Shown here: in pieces, positions 1 to 5,764 of the stretch
Position numbering within the stretch: the stretch's first letter is position 1
How the letters are laid out: every line of letters starts with the position of its first letter
NCBI GenBank assembly: GCA_027037155.1
Contig: JALWBK010000137.1
Span: 4,122 to 9,885 of the forward strand
DNA from: a bacterium
Lineage (GTDB): Bacteria > Thermosulfidibacterota > Thermosulfidibacteria > Thermosulfidibacterales > Thermosulfidibacteraceae
Reading direction: 5' to 3'
DNA: 5,764 bases
Program-made: the position numbers and the translations under genes
Notes under the pieces: generated by a model
The model's input: the letters and a program-made list of their open reading frames with translations, nothing else
What the model was told of the DNA's origin: nothing
Database searches by the model: none

Positions 1-69
1 GACTTGGAATGGTTTGAAGCCTTAGATAAGTTTATAAGGGAAATTAAGGGTAAAAACAGCAAGGCATAA
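1..69 (+). CDS. 3' end of an unidentified plus-strand gene (partial)
   Basis: Frame 1 is open from the first base to a TAA at 67-69 and encodes 22 residues ending in EIKGKNSKA. The other two plus frames hit stops within the first 25 bases. The translated tail is charged and helix-like (DLEWFEALDKF, then a Lys-rich end), as is common at the C-terminus of soluble proteins. No domain is visible and I do not recognise the family. If real, it points toward the minus-strand genes, so the two transcription units would converge. The call rests on an open frame of only 23 codons and could be chance. Confidence 0.4.
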   Translation, partial: DLEWFEALDKFIREIKGKNSKA

Positions 70-87
70 GCAAAAGTGCACTTCATG

Positions 88-243
88 CTAAATAGGAAAA
101 CTCTTAAAGGAGCACTCTTTCGCATTCTCCACCGCACGAATCCCAGCTTCGGGATCCACCACCAGATAGGTATAGATTACATAACTTTTTCCCCTTTTCT
201 TGAAGGAACAATCCTGTGAGACGGGAGAACAAACATCTCCCAT
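88..243 (-). CDS. Small hypothetical protein (51 aa), or tail of a frame-disrupted gene
   Basis: ATG at 243-241 opens a 51-codon frame ending in TAG at 90-88. The product starts MGDVCSPVSQDCSF and contains the protein-like stretch YVIYTYLVVDPEAGIRAVEN before ending KECSFKSFPI, with Cys at 5, 12 and 44. I see no signal peptide, membrane segment or known domain. The only obvious purine-rich ribosome-site candidate, AAGGA at 265-261, is 17 bases from the ATG, which is too far, and a TGA sits two codons upstream in frame. The overlapping frame at 296-177 also reads like protein (see findings). The stretch may therefore be the 3' part of an older, longer gene that has lost its frame, rather than an intact small gene. 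It lies beyond the stem-loop that ends the DUF505-like gene. No function can be given. Confidence 0.33.
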   Translation of the reverse strand: MGDVCSPVSQDCSFKKRGKSYVIYTYLVVDPEAGIRAVENAKECSFKSFPI

Positions 244-310
244 ACATCAGCAGTGTAAGGTCCTTTAAGAACAGTCTGTGCTCTTTTACCAACCCATCAC
301 TACCCACCCA

Positions 311-347
311 AACAAAATGCTAAGGGGAGGGGAAACCCCACCCCCTT
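311..347 (-). terminator. Probable intrinsic terminator after the DUF505-like gene
   Basis: On the minus strand, GGGG-T-GGGG pairs with CCCC-T-CCCC across a three-base loop, with one T:T mismatch between the two G/C blocks. The stem starts directly at the TAA stop codon of the DUF505-like gene. It is followed by a broken T-rich tail (TTAGCATTTTGTTTG) rather than a clean U run. The very stable stem and its position at the gene end support termination. The interrupted T tract makes its efficiency uncertain. Confidence 0.55.
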
Positions 348-2107
348 TACGCATAGAACCACTTTTTGGACTCGCTGTAAGCCTTGTTCAACTCATCCAA
401 GGCCATGAGAAGGTAATAACCTGCCTGAGTAAGGGTGTTGGTGCCTATGAACTTGGCCATTCTTGCCACGCGCAAGACATCATTGAAGGTCTCAGGATCA
501 AGGCCAGAAAGCTTCTCCACCTTCTTCCATCTGTCAGGACGCACCCTGATCTTCTTCTCCCTCTCATAAAGAGTTCCCACCTCACGTATTGCCTTCAAAA
601 CCCTTATAAGATGCGGTGTAACCGGATTTCCAAAGCCACTGGTAACACCAGCCAAAGCCCTCTTCATGTAGACACCAGCCTCGGTCAACACCACGATACC
701 GGTGGGAAGTATCTCCACAAATCCTTTTGCGTCCAGCAGCTCTATGGCCTTTCTTATGCGTACCCTCTCCTCCTCGTCTCCCTTCATATACTCGCCAATA
801 TAGAGGGGGTTCTCCTCAGAGATCTTAGAGAGCACCTCCATCTCGTAATCGGTAATGTGGGGCAACCTCTCAATTGAAACTGAAAGATCGGCATACAGCA
901 TTCCAGACTTTGTGGGACCAAAGTTGCCCACAAGCCCTTGCTCCAGCGCCTCCTCGTACCAGTCAACTCCAGGAGCAGAGAACTCCTTTCTGGTAATGGT
1001 GATGCACTTGACCGCTGGGGAGGAGATGGGCCTTCTTTTTTGCTTCTGATCCTCCAGCACCTTCTTGCCCCACTCGGTGTAGGTATAAACAAGCTTACCC
1101 TTGGGACCCTCGGTGGAGTCAACGAGCCTAAAGCTCTCAAGGGAATAGAGGATCTTCTTCACGTCCCTCTCTATAGCAGGCCTCACCTTGGCTATGTACT
1201 CCCTCAACTGGTCGTAAGAGGGGAAGATCTCCGGATTCTGCTCGTGCTTCTTCCACAGCTCCTCTATAGCAAAGAAGACCTCCAAGTCGTCATCGGTAAG
1301 AACTATTGAAGGGGTAAGCAGCATAGCTCCCAAGTTGTAGAGCTGGTAAGCCATATACAAAGCTTTACCTGCGGGAAGCAATTCTAAGTTCTCATCCACG
1401 TAGGCCATGGCCTGCAGCATCACTATGTCTTCTTCGCTGAGGTCTTGTGGACTCTCTTTAGCACGCTTCAAAGCAAGCATGATGTCCACACTCACCGCTA
1501 CAGGGAAGGGCTGAGCACCCTTTTCAAGAGCCTCCTTCACCTTCTGACCAAGTCCAGTGAAGGTGAAAAAGTCTGCCGGAGGCATGGAAAAGGCTATCAA
1601 CCTCTGAGCCTCAAGACACTTCACCTTAAAGTCATCCACATCCACCGCACCGGTCTTCTTGACAGGTCCCACAGGCAGATTCTTGATAAGCTCAGCAAGC
1701 TCCTTGTCCACAGTAAGATGGGGTCTGGCAAGCCTGTAAATCTCCCACAGCTCCTCAGCCTCAGGGGTAAGTTCTTCACCATCAACAAGTCCCCTATCCT
1801 GCAATGGCTTTAGAAAGACCTCCGGAACCCTTCCCTTAGCCCTTATGACCGAATCCAACATGGCTATCACTTCTGAGCCTACAAAACGGAAGTTGTCCTC
1901 CCACTCATCTATATTCACCCGAGACTCCAAGGACCTCAACAGATCCACCAACGACTCACCGGTATAGGTGAGGCTGTAATATCCTGGAAGCTCGTACCTA
2001 AGGATACCGGCAAGCTCCAAAACGCGAGCTTCCTCTATCTCTTTGCCCACCTTCTTACCAGAAGCCACATCCCTCAAAAGACGCACACCTACACCTGTGA
2101 TTACCAT
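347..2107 (-). CDS. DUF505-like protein with repeated winged-helix-like modules
   Basis: This is a 586-residue soluble protein with no signal peptide or membrane segment. I assign it to the uncharacterised DUF505 family from memory of its general look and size, not from a search. Its function is unknown. The clearest feature is an internal pattern, roughly (L/F)-T-x-x-G followed by a hydrophobic helix, seen near residues 43-57 (YYSLTYTGESL), 110-124 (ELTPEAEEL), 180-194 (FFTFTGLGQKV), 241-256 (LELLPAGKAL), 339-353 (VYTYTEWGKKV), 394-409, 471-485 (VVLTEAGVYM) and 556-570 (NTLTQAGYYL). Several copies are preceded by a helix and a phrase such as LLDAKGFV or LQDRGLV. This is the usual look of the wing and last helix of winged-helix domains. 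The ATG at 2107 is well supported by GGAGGTGA six to eight bases upstream. A separate promoter lies in the 100-base spacer after iclR. Read-through from iclR is also possible because no terminator is seen between them. Confidence 0.85.
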   Translation of the reverse strand: MVITGVGVRLLRDVASGKKVGKEIEEARVLELAGILRYELPGYYSLTYTGESLVDLLRSLESRVNIDEWEDNFRFVGSEVIAMLDSVIRAKGRVPEVFLKPLQDRGLVDGEELTPEAEELWEIYRLARPHLTVDKELAELIKNLPVGPVKKTGAVDVDDFKVKCLEAQRLIAFSMPPADFFTFTGLGQKVKEALEKGAQPFPVAVSVDIMLALKRAKESPQDLSEEDIVMLQAMAYVDENLELLPAGKALYMAYQLYNLGAMLLTPSIVLTDDDLEVFFAIEELWKKHEQNPEIFPSYDQLREYIAKVRPAIERDVKKILYSLESFRLVDSTEGPKGKLVYTYTEWGKKVLEDQKQKRRPISSPAVKCITITRKEFSAPGVDWYEEALEQGLVGNFGPTKSGMLYADLSVSIERLPHITDYEMEVLSKISEENPLYIGEYMKGDEEERVRIRKAIELLDAKGFVEILPTGIVVLTEAGVYMKRALAGVTSGFGNPVTPHLIRVLKAIREVGTLYEREKKIRVRPDRWKKVEKLSGLDPETFNDVLRVARMAKFIGTNTLTQAGYYLLMALDELNKAYSESKKWFYA

Positions 2108-2110
2108 CTG

Positions 2111-2118
2111 TCACCTCC
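2111..2118 (-). promoter_or_regulatory. Strong ribosome binding site of the DUF505-like gene
   Basis: GGAGGTGA is an almost perfect complement to the 16S rRNA 3' end. Its GGAGG core lies six bases before the ATG at 2107, which fixes the start codon. Confidence 0.85.
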
Positions 2119-2136
2119 AATCCTCATGATGTTTTG

Positions 2137-2155
2137 CGGGATGGAAATCCACCCG
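2137..2155. repeat. Inverted repeat in the leader of the DUF505-like gene
   Basis: On the minus strand, CGGG-TGGA pairs with TCCA-CCCG with one unpaired T and a tiny loop. On the plus strand the centre reads TGGAAATCCA. There is no T run after it on either strand, so it is not a normal terminator. It lies at or just after the predicted transcription start of the DUF505-like gene. It could act as a leader hairpin or as an operator for the neighbouring IclR protein. Confidence 0.5.
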
Positions 2156-2161
2156 TAAAAT

Positions 2162-2189
2162 AAAATATGCTTGAGCGAAATATTATCAA
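2162..2189 (-). promoter_or_regulatory. Candidate sigma-70-type promoter of the DUF505-like gene
   Basis: The -35 box TTGATA (2189-2184, five of six consensus bases) is separated by 16 bases from the -10 box TATTTT (2167-2162, four of six). Transcription would start near 2155, giving a leader of about 48 bases that holds the inverted repeat and the ribosome site. The surrounding DNA is the most A/T-rich part of the spacer. No start site has been measured. Confidence 0.45.
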
Positions 2190-2208
2190 GTTTCTTTACA
2201 AAAACTCT

Positions 2209-2988
2209 TTATGGCATGTAACCCAAATGGCGGGATATGGCCAGAGCCGCCTCTTTAACGGCAGGGATCATCTCCTTTATTCTCTCATCGGTCATGCGAA
2301 AAGACGGAGCAGAGATGGAAAGGCCTGCCACAACATACTTTGTGTAATCCCTTATGGGAGCTCCCACACACTTGACATCTTCCTGGTATTCTTCGTTGTC
2401 CAGTGCGTATCCCTGCTCAGCCACCTGCCTAAGGTGCTCAAAGAGCTCATCCCTATCGGTAATGGTATTGGGGGTGTAGGCCTTTAGCCTCCTGTCCTTA
2501 AAAAGCTCCTCTAACTCATCCTGGCTCATATAGGCAAGCTGCACCTTCCCTATGGCTGTGGCGTAGCTGGGAATCTGGGTTCCAACCCTGGAAACAACCC
2601 TAACGGTGTGGGTAGTCTCCACGTTGTCTATATAAACGGCGTACACGTCCCTTAAAACGCCAAGGTACACGGTCTCGTTGAATCTATCCCTCAGCTCTTG
2701 CATTACAGGCCTTGCATGTTTTATAAGTCCCATCTGGTACTTAAACATCAGGCCCAGCTCAAACACCTTGGGGCCCAAACGATAGGCTTCTGTTCTAGGA
2801 TTCTGTTCTATATACCCTCTTAACTCCAACGTTGCCAGGATTCTAAAAACATTGTTTTTGTGAAGCCCAAGCTTCTTGGAAAGCTCAGTAACTCCCATCT
2901 CCTCCTCTTCCGTATAACAGCTCAAGAGCATGAGGGCATGATCAACAGCCTTAACCAATTGCAACTCCTTCTTGGCACTCTTTTTCAT
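2209..2988 (-). CDS. IclR-family transcriptional regulator
   Basis: This is a 259-residue DNA-binding regulator, the usual IclR length. Residues 9-80 form the N-terminal winged helix: LQLVKAVDHALMLL, then VTELSKKLGLHKNNVFRIL as helix-turn-helix, then a wing ending YRLGPKVFELG. Residues 90-255 are the IclR effector-binding domain, with recognisable blocks such as SRVGTQIPSYATAIGK (133-148) and GYALDNEEY (193-201). Family members bind DNA as dimers or tetramers and respond to small metabolites; the ligand here cannot be told. A TTG 13 codons upstream (3027) would extend the protein. The ATG at 2988 is preferred because GGGGGTG lies seven bases before it and the predicted transcription start falls downstream of that TTG. 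The gene follows the TatD gene by 42 bases but has its own promoter. Likely targets by position are itself and the DUF505-like gene. Confidence 0.93.
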   Translation of the reverse strand: MKKSAKKELQLVKAVDHALMLLSCYTEEEEMGVTELSKKLGLHKNNVFRILATLELRGYIEQNPRTEAYRLGPKVFELGLMFKYQMGLIKHARPVMQELRDRFNETVYLGVLRDVYAVYIDNVETTHTVRVVSRVGTQIPSYATAIGKVQLAYMSQDELEELFKDRRLKAYTPNTITDRDELFEHLRQVAEQGYALDNEEYQEDVKCVGAPIRDYTKYVVAGLSISAPSFRMTDERIKEMIPAVKEAALAISRHLGYMP

Positions 2989-2995
2989 CGTAACA

Positions 2996-3002
2996 CACCC
3001 CC
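2996..3002 (-). promoter_or_regulatory. Ribosome binding site that sets the iclR start
   Basis: GGGGGTG lies seven bases before the ATG at 2988. It favours this start over the in-frame TTG at 3027, which would leave this purine block inside the coding region. Confidence 0.6.
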
Positions 3003-3015
3003 GTTTTATTAAAGC

Positions 3016-3030
3016 ACAATAGAACAAGGT

Positions 3031-3044
<14 letters not shown>
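3016..3044 (-). promoter_or_regulatory. Sigma-70-type promoter of iclR
   Basis: A perfect -35 box TTGACA (3044-3039) and a -10 box TATTGT (3021-3016, four of six) are separated by exactly 17 bases. The -35 box lies within the last codons of the TatD gene and the -10 box lies in the 42-base spacer. Transcription would begin near 3009, about 20 bases before the iclR ATG, leaving room for the ribosome site only. This indicates that iclR can be expressed independently of the metG operon. Confidence 0.7.

Positions 3045-5764
<2,720 letters not shown>

Noticed and set aside
64..88. Imperfect hairpin with the palindrome AAGTGCACTT at 74-83, after the plus-strand stop
   Set aside because: The arms are GCATAAG and CTTCATGC with a bulge, and no T run follows on the plus strand. 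It is too weak to be called a terminator.
104..307. 67-codon minus-strand frame starting with GTG at 307
   Set aside because: It overlaps the two better-looking frames in this stretch; its C-terminal half (Gly/Ser/Arg/Cys-rich) looks like an off-frame reading. Its first half was considered as part of the disrupted gene but has no clear support.
289..345. G-rich minus strand that might form a G-quadruplex
   Set aside because: GGGTGGGTAGTGATGGG has only three GGG runs, and the other G runs are already paired in the stem-loop. There is not enough to claim a quadruplex.
278..877. Plus-strand open frame of about 199 codons
   Set aside because: It lies opposite the DUF505-like gene and the overlapped minus frame has a strong ribosome site, a promoter and far better protein character. 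It is an antisense shadow.
784..1140. Minus-strand open frame of 118 codons inside the DUF505-like gene
   Set aside because: The product is rich in Ser, Arg and Pro in a pattern typical of an out-of-frame reading, and no ribosome site sets it apart from the host gene.
2101..2127. Eight-codon leader frame MRIGGDRW ending across the start of the DUF505-like gene
   Set aside because: The ATG at 2127-2125 has no ribosome site, and the frame contains the host gene's own ribosome site, so its existence is easily explained by chance.

Overview
The window carries part of a bacterial chromosome, read almost entirely on the minus strand. Four full-length genes are clear: methionyl-tRNA synthetase (metG), a TatD-type metal-dependent hydrolase, an IclR-family transcription regulator, and a 586-residue protein that I believe belongs to the uncharacterised DUF505 family. 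The proteins are rich in Glu, Lys, Arg, Ile and Val, spacers are short, and my recollection is that DUF505 proteins occur mostly in thermophiles (Aquificota and relatives, some archaea). A thermophilic deep-branching bacterium is therefore likely, but the genus cannot be set from the sequence.

Layout, in transcription order (high to low coordinates). At 5764-5687 is the last 25 codons of a gene whose tail fits a PSP1/RicT (YaaT)-type protein. Its stop overlaps the metG start (ATGA). metG (5690-3795) in turn overlaps the TatD gene (3798-3031) by ATGA, so these three form a tightly coupled housekeeping operon. A strong sigma-70-like promoter (TTGACA, 17 bp, TATTGT) lies across the end of the TatD gene and drives iclR (2988-2209). 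A 100-base spacer follows, with a second promoter candidate and a hairpin that resembles half of an IclR box. Then comes the DUF505-like gene (2107-347), which ends in a G/C-rich stem-loop overlapping its stop codon.

The left end (1-346) is different. Bases 1-69 can be read as the tail of a plus-strand gene. From about 296 to 88 the minus strand carries protein-like sequence split over two frames, either a 51-codon small gene or a frame-disrupted remnant of a larger one.

The housekeeping part needs no special explanation. The most interesting unit is the iclR plus DUF505-like pair: a regulator with its own promoter, repeat-bearing promoter DNA, and a downstream protein that appears to be built from about eight repeated winged-helix-like modules of unknown function.
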